From assembly GCA_964555735.1 (NCBI GenBank), contig CAZKTS010000110.1, forward strand, positions 1-11,836: 11,836 nt of DNA, read 5' to 3'. This DNA comes from CAZKTS01 sp964555735. Its GTDB lineage: Bacteria > Actinomycetota > Acidimicrobiia > IMCC26256 > PALSA-555. How positions within the stretch are numbered: the first letter of the stretch is position 1; each line of letters opens with the position of its first letter. A model generated the notes under the pieces. It did no database searches. It worked only from the letters and a program-made list of their open reading frames with translations, and was not told where the DNA came from. Made by a program: the position numbers and the translations under genes. Below, piece by piece: positions 5,912 to 11,836 of this stretch.

Positions 5912-6166
5912 ATGGACATGGACGAGACGACGAACGACGCCAAGCCGGCCGTGACCCCGCCCGAGGAGCGACCGTGGTACTTCCGGCCGAGCGTGGCCAT
6001 CTGGCTCGGGCCGGTGCTGATCGTGGCGTGCCTTGCGCTGCGTTTCGGGTGGGGAAGCCCTGAAGGACCCCCGTTCCCGCTCTGGGGCGTGGCCTACGCG
6101 CTCGGCGCGTTCGGGATCTGGTTGCTCGTCACCGCGGTCATGGAGCGACGAGCGGCTCGCTCGTAG
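5912..6166 (+). CDS. small two-helix membrane protein of unknown function
   Basis: An 84-aa protein. A polar N-terminus rich in Asp, Thr and Pro (about 20 residues) is followed by RPWYFRPSV, then two hydrophobic segments. These are about 29-46 (AIWLGPVLIVACLALRFG) and about 55-76 (PLWGVAYALGAFGIWLLVTA). A basic tail MERRAARS follows, so both ends are probably cytoplasmic. No enzymatic motif. The RPWYFRPS start of the first helix recalls short bacterial membrane peptides of unknown role, but I cannot name a family. ATG 5912 gives MDMDETT; ATG 5918 with AGGA 5 nt upstream is a possible alternative. The gene is divergent from the SDR and its last 29 nt overlap the end of the convergent cyclase gene. 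Real-gene status rests on the clean helix-loop-helix pattern and its fit between neighbours. Confidence 0.65.
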   Translation: MDMDETTNDAKPAVTPPEERPWYFRPSVAIWLGPVLIVACLALRFGWGSPEGPPFPLWGVAYALGAFGIWLLVTAVMERRAARS

Positions 6167-8027
6167 CGTCGGGCGGGCGGTCACCGGCCGGCCCGTCGTC
6201 CTCGGGGGTCACGACGATCTTGTAGAGGTGGACGGGTACGTCGAGGCCCTTCAGGGCGACGCCGCCCATCGACTCCATCTCCGGCGGGTCGGTGAGTCGC
6301 TCGATCATCGATTCGGGGATCACGATCTCGCCCTTGCCCGCCTGGCCGCAGAGCCGAGACGCCAGGTTCACGGTGTCACCGACGACGTCGTACTGGCGGC
6401 GCTTGCCGCCGCCGACGTGCGCTGCCACCACGAAGCCGGAGTTCATCCCGATGCCGAACTTCACCGGTGGGATCTGCAGCGACTCCAGCTCGCGGTCGAG
6501 GCGGGTGCACCGGCGCTGGATCGTCATGGCGCAGTCGAGGCAGCGCTGGGTGAAGTCCTCGATCGGCAGCGGCGCGCCGAACACCGCGAACACCTCGTCG
6601 CCGACGAACTTGAGGACGGTCCCACCGTGCTCGAGGATGGCCTCGGTCACCAGCTCGTAGAACCGGTTGAGCATGGCGCGCACGTCGGTGGGCTCCAGCG
6701 TCGCCGACAGCGACGTGAAGCCGCGGAGGTCGCAGAAGAACAGCGCGACGTCGAGCCGCTCGCCGTCGACGTGCGCCTCGAGGTGGCCCGACTCCTCGAG
6801 CTGCTTCGCAACGGCCTCGGGTACGTACTGCGCGAACAGCGACGACACCCGCCTGCGTTGGCGGGTCTCCGTGACGTACTTGATCGCAAGGGCGGCGATG
6901 AACGTGATGACGACGGCCGCGAACGGATAGACGAAGTTCATGACGTGGCCGGCGTCGAACCGCAGCAGTCCGGTGAAGCCGTAGGCGAGCGCCACGAGGA
7001 TCGTGACGATGATCGAGAGCCACACCGGGAAGAAGAGGACGGCGAGCGAGATCGCCAGGGCGACGATGAACACCCAGACGACGGTCTCGAAGTCCGAGAC
7101 CGGGCTCAGGTACGACGACGTGAGCATCGTGTTCAAAGCGTTGGCGTGCACCATCACACCGGGCAGGCCGCCCGACTTGTCGACCGGCACCTGCTTGTTG
7201 TCGAGCGCGCTCGCCGCGGTCGCACCGACGAACACGGTCTTGCCGCGGAGGCGGTCCGGGTTCACCTTGCCCTCGATCACGTCGACCGCGGAGATCACGT
7301 GGTCGTCGTCGGCGCTGTCGAGGCCGTCGGCCCAGTTGAGGCGCAGGAGCTGACGGCCTTCCGTCGGGATGAAGCGTCCCGCGGTCTGGACGCCCTGCGG
7401 GTCGTTGCGGATGGTGACCGGCTGCACGGCGTCGCTCATCGCCTGGAGGGCGGCGAGTGAGAGCGACGGGATGTCCTGGGTCTCGGCCTTCACGACGACC
7501 GGCAGGGAGCGGATGATCGCGTCGCTCGGGTCCTGCACCGTCTGCGCGTGCCCGATGCCGACGGAGGGCACGTCGGTGAAGCGGCTCGACGGCTGACTCT
7601 CCACGCCGGTCACCGTCATGATCTTGGGGTCGTCGGGGTCGGGTTCGACGCGCAGCTGCGCGGCGAGCACCACCGCCGGCAGCTCGCCGAACGCCGAGGC
7701 CAGATCGGCGTCGACGGCCGGATCGTCGTCGCGTGCGAAGAGGACGTCCCAGACCGCGGCGCGCACGCCGTCCTTCGCGAGCGCCCGGGCGAGATCGGCG
7801 TGGACCGACCGTGACCACGGGAGTCGCCCGTAGGTCTCGACCGACTTGTCGTCCAACGCCACCACGACGATGTCGTCACTGGTGCTCGCGGACGGGAAGA
7901 GCGAGTCGGTGGCGCGCCGTTGGAAGCCGGCGAAGGTGCCACCGGAGAGCCCGGCGGCGGTCAACCCGGCGACCACCGCAGCGATGGCGAGCGCGGAGAG
8001 CGTCCGGCGGAGCAGCTTCGTGCGCAA
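6138..8027 (-). CDS. CHASE2-domain class III adenylate cyclase, membrane-bound
   Basis: A 629-aa sensor cyclase making cAMP from ATP. Order: N-terminal membrane anchor (about 10-29), extracytoplasmic CHASE2 domain (about 35-308, with DDIVVVALDDKS, GRLPWSRSVHADL and GKTVFVGATA), three membrane helices (about 314-333, 336-355, 363-383), a linker (RRRVSSLFAQYVPEAV), then the catalytic domain (about 424-605). Catalytic set by alignment: metal Asp433 (FFCDLRGFT) and Asp477 (FVGDEVFAVFG), adenine-specifying Lys473 and Asp547, and transition-state Asn554 and Arg558 (VNLASRL). All are present, so an active adenylate cyclase homodimer is expected. The start is uncertain. The frame runs open into the GMC gene, but that upstream part is Arg/Pro-rich and not protein-like. 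TTG 8027 is chosen because TACGTT lies 7 nt before it; TTG 8036 overlaps that box. Confidence 0.88.
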   Translation of the reverse strand: MRTKLLRRTLSALAIAAVVAGLTAAGLSGGTFAGFQRRATDSLFPSASTSDDIVVVALDDKSVETYGRLPWSRSVHADLARALAKDGVRAAVWDVLFARDDDPAVDADLASAFGELPAVVLAAQLRVEPDPDDPKIMTVTGVESQPSSRFTDVPSVGIGHAQTVQDPSDAIIRSLPVVVKAETQDIPSLSLAALQAMSDAVQPVTIRNDPQGVQTAGRFIPTEGRQLLRLNWADGLDSADDDHVISAVDVIEGKVNPDRLRGKTVFVGATAASALDNKQVPVDKSGGLPGVMVHANALNTMLTSSYLSPVSDFETVVWVFIVALAISLAVLFFPVWLSIIVTILVALAYGFTGLLRFDAGHVMNFVYPFAAVVITFIAALAIKYVTETRQRRRVSSLFAQYVPEAVAKQLEESGHLEAHVDGERLDVALFFCDLRGFTSLSATLEPTDVRAMLNRFYELVTEAILEHGGTVLKFVGDEVFAVFGAPLPIEDFTQRCLDCAMTIQRRCTRLDRELESLQIPPVKFGIGMNSGFVVAAHVGGGKRRQYDVVGDTVNLASRLCGQAGKGEIVIPESMIERLTDPPEMESMGGVALKGLDVPVHLYKIVVTPEDDGPAGDRPPDATSEPLVAP

Positions 8028-8040
8028 GCCGCGCAACGTA
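8025..8040 (-). promoter_or_regulatory. -10 box of a leaderless promoter for the cyclase
   Basis: On the minus strand TACGTT (8040-8035) matches TANNNT and 7 nt separate it from TTG 8027. No convincing -35 is visible. If real, the cyclase has its own promoter in the 44-nt gap after the GMC gene and is not simply the last gene of that operon. Confidence 0.42.
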
Positions 8041-8046
8041 ACACCT

Positions 8047-8060
8047 GGCGCCCGCGCGCC
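8047..8060 (-). terminator. compact GC hairpin after the GMC gene
   Basis: GGCGC and GCGCC form a perfect 5-bp stem with a 4-nt loop, starting 11 nt after the GMC stop on the minus strand. There is no T-run. It could terminate the upstream operon or sit as an operator just ahead of the cyclase -10 box. Confidence 0.3.
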
Positions 8061-8071
8061 CCCGGCAGGGT

Positions 8072-9763
8072 CTACGCGGGCCGAGTGGAGGTGAGGGGGT
8101 CGAGGCCGGCGAGCGCGCGGCTGGCGCGCAGCGCCAGGGTCACGAGCGTCAGGGTCGGTCCGTAGCCGGTCGAGGTGGGGAAGACCGAGGAGTCGGCGAT
8201 CATCACGTTGTCGACGTCGTGGAGCCGCTGCCAGCGGTCGCACACGCTCGTCGCCGGGTCGTCGCCCATGCGCGCGGTCCCCATGATGTGCCGGGAGATC
8301 GGCGTCGGGTCACCGAGGGCGGGCGCGTCGATCGGTGGCGAGGTGACCCAGAAGGTCTGCTCGGCGCCGGCCTCGCGCAGCACCGTCTCGAGTCGGGGTC
8401 CCCAGTGCTGGGCGCACGCGACCTCGTGGAGGTGCGACTCGTAGGTGGCGCGGCCGGAGGGCATGCCCCACACGTCGCGCAGCGACGGGTCGTCGTCGAC
8501 CCGGTTGCCGTGCTGGGGCAGGTCCTCGCCCTGGATGGTGAACGCGGCCATGCGCTCTCGCATCGGCGACTCGAGCATGAGCTGCGTGTGGAGCTCGCCG
8601 CTCGGGAGGTGGATCGCCTCCATGATCGGGTGCGCGGCGCCGCCGTGCTCGACGATGCCGCCGCGGAAGTAGGGGAGGCCGGCGTCGCGTGCGGCCGCCT
8701 TCGCGAGATCGTCGGGAACGATCGGATCGTCCATGAGGTGCGTCACCGCGCGCCCGCGGTGTGCGTGGAGGGAGAACGGGAAGATGCCCAGGACGATCGT
8801 CTGGAAGTGGTACATGAGGAAGCGCCCGACGACGTCGGGGTTGCCGATCCCGGAGCGCATCAAGAGCCGCGGCGTCTCCCACGCGCCGCCGGCCACCACG
8901 ACGTGACCGGCGGACACCTCGAACGGCTCACCCGCGGCATCGAAGCCGCGGACACCGCGCGCCTGGCGACCATCGCCGTCGAGGACGATCTCGGTCACGA
9001 CGGTCTCGGGCCGGATCTCGCAGCGGCCGGTGCGCAGTGCGTTGCGCAGCATCGCGACGGGGTCGCCCTTGGCCTCGATCGGGCAGCCGTAGAACGCGCA
9101 GAAGCCGCAGTTGTTGCAGGCCGGGCGGCCGTCGTACTCGACACTGTTCACGCCGGTGGGCGCGCGGTAGGGGTGGTAGCCGAGCTTGCTCGACGCCTCC
9201 GCCGTCAGCACCGCGCAGAACATGTCGGGTCCCGGTGGCATCGGGTACGGACCCGAGCGCCACGCCGCGAACGGGTTGCCGTCGGCGTCGCCCGCGACCC
9301 CGACCTTCTGCTCCGCGGCCGCGTAGTACGGCTCGAGCTCGTCGTAGTCGACCGGCCAGTCCACGATGTCGGCGCCGTCGATGGGTCCGAGCTCGGAGCG
9401 GAGGCGGAAGTCGATCTCGCGGAAGCGCGGCAGCTTGCCGTCGGCGTGGAAGCCGCCACCGCCGACGGTCGACGGCAGGTTGTTGACGTCGCCGGTGAAA
9501 CGGCGGTCGCCGTCGGCCTCGGTGCGGCGGAACGAGCGCGGTTCCAGCAGCGGGTCCGGACCGAGGAAGTAGCGGAACGCCGACTTCACCTCGTCGTTGC
9601 TGACGTGGCCCATCGGACCGAACGGCGCGTCCAGCTCGAGGAGGTGGTTGCGACCCTTCTCGAGGATCAGCACCGACCAGCCGGCCGCGGTGAGCACGTC
9701 GGCCGCGGTCGCGCCGCCCGGCCCGCTCCCGACGACGATCGCGTCGAAGTCTCGGTCGGCCAC
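8072..9763 (-). CDS. GMC-family FAD oxidoreductase, gluconate dehydrogenase-type
   Basis: A 563-aa flavoprotein of the glucose-methanol-choline family. Seen: FAD-binding GSGPGG (12-17) with Glu35 at the end of strand 2 (LILEKG), GGGGFHADG near 103, and a four-cysteine cluster CNNCGFCAFYGC (Cys216, 219, 222, 227). The C-terminal domain has ISRHIMGTARMGDDP with His492 and ADSSVFPTSTGYGPTLT. Relatives oxidise alcohols or sugar acids and pass electrons to a partner. The usual second active-site residue before Pro (Asn or His, as in GYNP or GANP) is Gly535 here, which may alter or abolish activity. No Tat or Sec signal at the N-terminus. The GTG start is directly adjacent to the stop of the 90-aa gene, with zero spacing. 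The gluconate-dehydrogenase subunit 3-like gene two positions upstream is the expected partner. Substrate unknown. Confidence 0.88.
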   Translation of the reverse strand: MADRDFDAIVVGSGPGGATAADVLTAAGWSVLILEKGRNHLLELDAPFGPMGHVSNDEVKSAFRYFLGPDPLLEPRSFRRTEADGDRRFTGDVNNLPSTVGGGGFHADGKLPRFREIDFRLRSELGPIDGADIVDWPVDYDELEPYYAAAEQKVGVAGDADGNPFAAWRSGPYPMPPGPDMFCAVLTAEASSKLGYHPYRAPTGVNSVEYDGRPACNNCGFCAFYGCPIEAKGDPVAMLRNALRTGRCEIRPETVVTEIVLDGDGRQARGVRGFDAAGEPFEVSAGHVVVAGGAWETPRLLMRSGIGNPDVVGRFLMYHFQTIVLGIFPFSLHAHRGRAVTHLMDDPIVPDDLAKAAARDAGLPYFRGGIVEHGGAAHPIMEAIHLPSGELHTQLMLESPMRERMAAFTIQGEDLPQHGNRVDDDPSLRDVWGMPSGRATYESHLHEVACAQHWGPRLETVLREAGAEQTFWVTSPPIDAPALGDPTPISRHIMGTARMGDDPATSVCDRWQRLHDVDNVMIADSSVFPTSTGYGPTLTLVTLALRASRALAGLDPLTSTRPA

Positions 9764-10036
9764 TTACTGCTGCATCCCGGCGTCGGTGAGCGCGGCGAGG
9801 AGCGCTTCCATGTTCGCGAGCTCGTCCGGCGCGAAGTAGAGCTCCACCCGCCCGCCGCTGCTCATGAGGAAGACGGTGACGCCGCCGTCCTTGTCGTCCT
9901 TGCGCTTCTGGAGCTGCAGCTGCGTCGCGAGGTAGCGGTTGCTCGGCGAGCTCCAGAGCTCGAGCACCCGTCCGTCGAACTCGACGAGCAGCTTCGGATC
10001 GCGGTTGCCCGCCTTGGCCGAGATGATCTCACTCAC
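9764..10036 (-). CDS. 90-aa hypothetical protein between GMC subunits
   Basis: Family not recognised. The protein is soluble and predicted to be mixed alpha/beta: strands KLLVEFDGRVLELW, TQLQLQK, GVTVFLMSS and RVELYFA, then a C-terminal helix (PDELANMEALLAALTDAG). No cysteines, signal peptide or membrane segment. GTG 10036 is preferred over GTG 10042 because AGGAGG on the minus strand (10051-10046) lies 9 nt before it but only 3 nt before the other. The start overlaps the stop of the subunit 3-like gene by 8 nt, and the stop abuts the GMC start. This strict coupling suggests the product is needed in step with the GMC enzyme, for example as a small subunit, assembly factor or regulator. That is inference only. 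Confidence 0.75.
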   Translation of the reverse strand: MSEIISAKAGNRDPKLLVEFDGRVLELWSSPSNRYLATQLQLQKRKDDKDGGVTVFLMSSGGRVELYFAPDELANMEALLAALTDAGMQQ

Positions 10037-10598
10037 GTCCACTGACCTCCTCGTCCGTGTAGCCCCTGGGTTGCACGTCGCCCTCGTAGCCGATGGCGCG
10101 CCAGCCCGCTCCGCCGGCGTTGCCGCCGTAGATCGGGTCGCCGTACGCCGCCTCGCACGTGTGCGCGTGCACGAGGGCCTTGAACGCCGGGTCGGCGTCG
10201 AGACGCGTGTCCTGCTCCTCGCCGGACCGCTCGATGAAGTCGTCACCGAGCGCGGCGAGGCCGGCTCTGTAGTCGGTCTGCCATCCGCTCACCGGGCCGT
10301 TGAACTCGCGCGCGGCGATCCCCTGGGAGCCCTCGATGCGGGTCCGCCACGCGATCTCCTCGACGCGCGACAGCGCGAGGAAGTGCTCGAACGACGCCTC
10401 GCCGCCGTGGCGCCCCGAGAACGGGCCGCCGGCCCAGATGCGCGGCGGATCCACCGTGAACGCGCCGAGCAGGCCGTCGACGTAGTCGGCGACGCCGAGC
10501 GCGGCGCCACCGGGATGCTGGTCGCGCGGGGGCACGAGCCGGTCGGCGATCGCGCTGACCTTCGCGTGCTCCTCGGGCGTGAGGAATGCCAGGCTCAT
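10029..10598 (-). CDS. gluconate 2-dehydrogenase subunit 3-like protein
   Basis: A 189-aa protein matching the gluconate 2-dehydrogenase subunit 3 family, the small partner of GMC-type flavoprotein dehydrogenases. Seen: the N-terminal FLTPEEHAKVSAIADRLVPP helix with the typical LVPPRD turn, a GVADYVDGLLGAF segment, and the signature DPIYGGN (154-160) with GW at 165-166 and the IGYEGD end. Canonical subunit 3 proteins carry a Tat signal that exports the complex; this one starts MSLAFLTPEE with none, so the complex is probably cytoplasmic. ATG 10598 is chosen because the family N-terminus begins there; the frame stays open far into the hydantoinase gene but that part is Arg-rich shadow sequence. 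It starts 23 nt after the hydantoinase stop and overlaps the 90-aa gene by 8 nt. Confidence 0.85.
   Translation of the reverse strand: MSLAFLTPEEHAKVSAIADRLVPPRDQHPGGAALGVADYVDGLLGAFTVDPPRIWAGGPFSGRHGGEASFEHFLALSRVEEIAWRTRIEGSQGIAAREFNGPVSGWQTDYRAGLAALGDDFIERSGEEQDTRLDADPAFKALVHAHTCEAAYGDPIYGGNAGGAGWRAIGYEGDVQPRGYTDEEVSGRE
10046..10051 (-). promoter_or_regulatory. Shine-Dalgarno site for the 90-aa gene
   Basis: AGGAGG on the minus strand lies inside the end of the subunit 3-like gene, 9 nt from GTG 10036 and 3 nt from GTG 10042. It is the strongest ribosome binding site in this operon and decides the start of the 90-aa protein. Confidence 0.6.
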
Positions 10599-10621
10599 CG
10601 ACGGTCGTGGGGGTGGCGGGC

Positions 10622-11836
10622 TCAGGGGAGACGGAGCTCGTAGTTGCCCGCGTCGTCGACGCGGGCCGAGCCGCCCGGGGGGACGACCACCACGGTGAAG
10701 GGCTCCTCGATCAGCGCCGGCCCCGGGATCTCGGCGCCGGGGCCGAGCTGCGCGCCGTCGTAGGTCGGCGTATCGACGAAGCCATCGGCGAAGTAGGCCG
10801 GACGACTCCCGGTGCGAGCGGAGTCGGCGACGTCGAGCTCGCCCAGCTCTGCGAGGCGGGCCGGCTTGGGGGTGGTGCCGCGAGCGACGAGACGCACCCC
10901 GCGCAGCAGGGGCTGTTGGTTGCGGAACGCGAAACCGCGCTCGGCCTGGTGCTGGTCGTGGAACCGCTCGGCGAGGTCGAGCAGGCCGGGATCGTCGATC
11001 GCGGTGCCTTCGGGAACGGCCACGCTCATGTCGAAGTTCTGGCCCGGGTAGCACATCTGCGCGAAGAGGCCGACTTCGACGTCGGCGTCGGTGAGACCGG
11101 TCGGCTCGAGCTCCTTGGCCGACTCCTCCTGGAGCTCGGTCATGAGGCTGCGCACGCGCTCGAGGTCGACCTGTGAGAGCGGCACGACGTAGGCGCGCAG
11201 CAGGTCGACGACGTAGTCGGCGACGAGCACGCCGAGCGCGGAGAACGCGGGGGCGGCCTTCGGGACCAGGATGCGATCCATGCCGAGCGCGTCGGCGATC
11301 GCCCAGGCGTGCACCGCGCCGTTGCCCCCGTAGGCGATCATCGCGAGCGTGCGCGGGTCGGCGCCGTGCGAAGCGAGCACCCGCCGGGTTGCGTTGGCCA
11401 TGTTGGTGTTGACGATGCGCTCGATGCCCCACGCGGCTTCGACGACGTCGATGCCGAGCGGCTCGGCCACGTCGCGTCGGATCGCCTCGCGCGCCCCGTC
11501 GACATCCAGGGTCATGCGGCCGCCCGCGAACCGCTCCGCGGGCACGTACCCGAGCACGACGTCGGCGTCGGTCACCGTGGGCTGGGTGCCGCCCCGCCGG
11601 TAGCAGACCGGGCCGGGATCGGAGCCGGCGCTCTCCGGCCCGACGAGCAGCGCGCCCTGACGCACGCGTGCGATCGACCCCCCGCCCGCGCCGACGCTCT
11701 GGACGTCGACCATCGGCATGCCGATGTAGTAGCGGTAGCGCCAGTTCCAGTCGGTCTTGATCTCGGGACGCCCGTGGCGCACGAGGCAGAGGTCGAAGCT
11801 GGTGCCGCCCATGTCGACGGCGACGAAGTCGTGCAC
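10622..11836 (-). CDS. hydantoinase A/5-oxoprolinase family protein, C-terminal part
   Basis: The 404 visible residues are the central and C-terminal parts of an N-methylhydantoinase A/5-oxoprolinase (HyuA) subunit, normally near 680-700 aa. The 5' end lies beyond the right edge. Seen: the actin-like ATPase loop DMGGTSFD (8-15 of the visible part), GAGGGSIARV (49-58), the GPESAGSDPGPVCYRRGGTQPTVTDADVVLG block, a YGGNGAVHA segment, and the C-terminal domain ending ELRLP. Family members use ATP to open hydantoin or 5-oxoproline-like rings, or to carboxylate ketones, usually with a HyuB partner. No HyuB follows here; the next gene downstream is the subunit 3-like protein. A GTG falls at the window edge but lies within the ATPase core, so it is not the start. 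Confidence 0.92.
   Translation of the reverse strand: MHDFVAVDMGGTSFDLCLVRHGRPEIKTDWNWRYRYYIGMPMVDVQSVGAGGGSIARVRQGALLVGPESAGSDPGPVCYRRGGTQPTVTDADVVLGYVPAERFAGGRMTLDVDGAREAIRRDVAEPLGIDVVEAAWGIERIVNTNMANATRRVLASHGADPRTLAMIAYGGNGAVHAWAIADALGMDRILVPKAAPAFSALGVLVADYVVDLLRAYVVPLSQVDLERVRSLMTELQEESAKELEPTGLTDADVEVGLFAQMCYPGQNFDMSVAVPEGTAIDDPGLLDLAERFHDQHQAERGFAFRNQQPLLRGVRLVARGTTPKPARLAELGELDVADSARTGSRPAYFADGFVDTPTYDGAQLGPGAEIPGPALIEEPFTVVVVPPGGSARVDDAGNYELRLP

Noticed and set aside
5873..6184. A 104-residue upstream extension of the SDR
   Set aside because: The extension is Arg/Pro/His-rich, overlaps the small membrane gene on the other strand, and the SDR family N-terminus with its -10 box fits ATG 5872.
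6033..7460. A 475-codon plus-strand frame opposite the cyclase
   Set aside because: Asp/Arg/His-rich shadow of the cyclase coding sequence with no recognisable domain.
8219..10045. A 608-codon open frame on the plus strand opposite the GMC gene
   Set aside because: It lies antisense to clear GMC and 90-aa genes, its product is rich in Arg, Val, Ala, Glu and His without any domain, and long antisense frames are expected at this GC content.
10599..11432. A 278-residue upstream extension of the subunit 3-like protein into the hydantoinase gene
   Set aside because: The extension is almost all Arg, Ala, Gly and Pro and is antisense-free shadow of a clear HyuA frame; the family N-terminus begins at ATG 10598.

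Overview
The window is very GC-rich and densely packed, with many GTG starts, GTGA stop/start overlaps and apparently leaderless promoters. It also carries a deazaflavin (F420)-type nitroreductase-fold protein. Together these point to an actinobacterial chromosome. An Acidimicrobiia-like lineage is possible but is only a guess. I see no IS element, phage gene, CRISPR array, tRNA or rRNA.

Layout. (1) 2-487 (+): 3' part of a DDN-like F420-dependent oxidoreductase gene, followed by a short non-coding stretch with a hexamer repeat and hairpins. (2) 615-4289 (+): a tight five-gene operon of enoyl-CoA hydratase/isomerase-family protein, cupin, FMN-dependent alpha-hydroxy-acid oxidase, nitroreductase and NTF2/SnoaL-like protein. 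Gaps are 10 and 13 nt, and there are two 4-nt GTGA overlaps. (3) 4307-5872 (-): a second nitroreductase, paralogous to the first and convergent with the operon, and a classical SDR. A 141-nt spacer between them holds a long nested inverted repeat and a 13-bp palindrome at a promoter. (4) 5912-6166 (+): a small two-helix membrane protein, divergent from the SDR and overlapping tail-to-tail with the next gene. (5) 6138-8027 (-): a CHASE2-domain class III adenylate cyclase. (6) 8072-11836 (-): hydantoinase A/oxoprolinase (partial), then gluconate 2-dehydrogenase subunit 3-like protein, a 90-aa unknown and a GMC oxidoreductase, read in that order and very tightly packed.

Functionally the window is dominated by redox enzymes (two nitroreductases, one DDN-like protein, one FMN hydroxy-acid oxidase, one SDR, one GMC flavoenzyme) plus a CoA-pathway enzyme. 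This looks like catabolic gene content, but no substrate can be read from the sequence. The adenylate cyclase could link an external signal to cAMP, but nothing ties it directly to its neighbours.

Most notable points: four genes have a TANNNT box 6-7 nt before the start codon; the GMC protein lacks the Asn/His expected at the second catalytic position; its operon encodes a gluconate-dehydrogenase-like pair with no Tat signal and no cytochrome subunit in view; and the 5013-5078 inverted repeat is not explained by any gene. I did not find strong evidence for a wholly new system.
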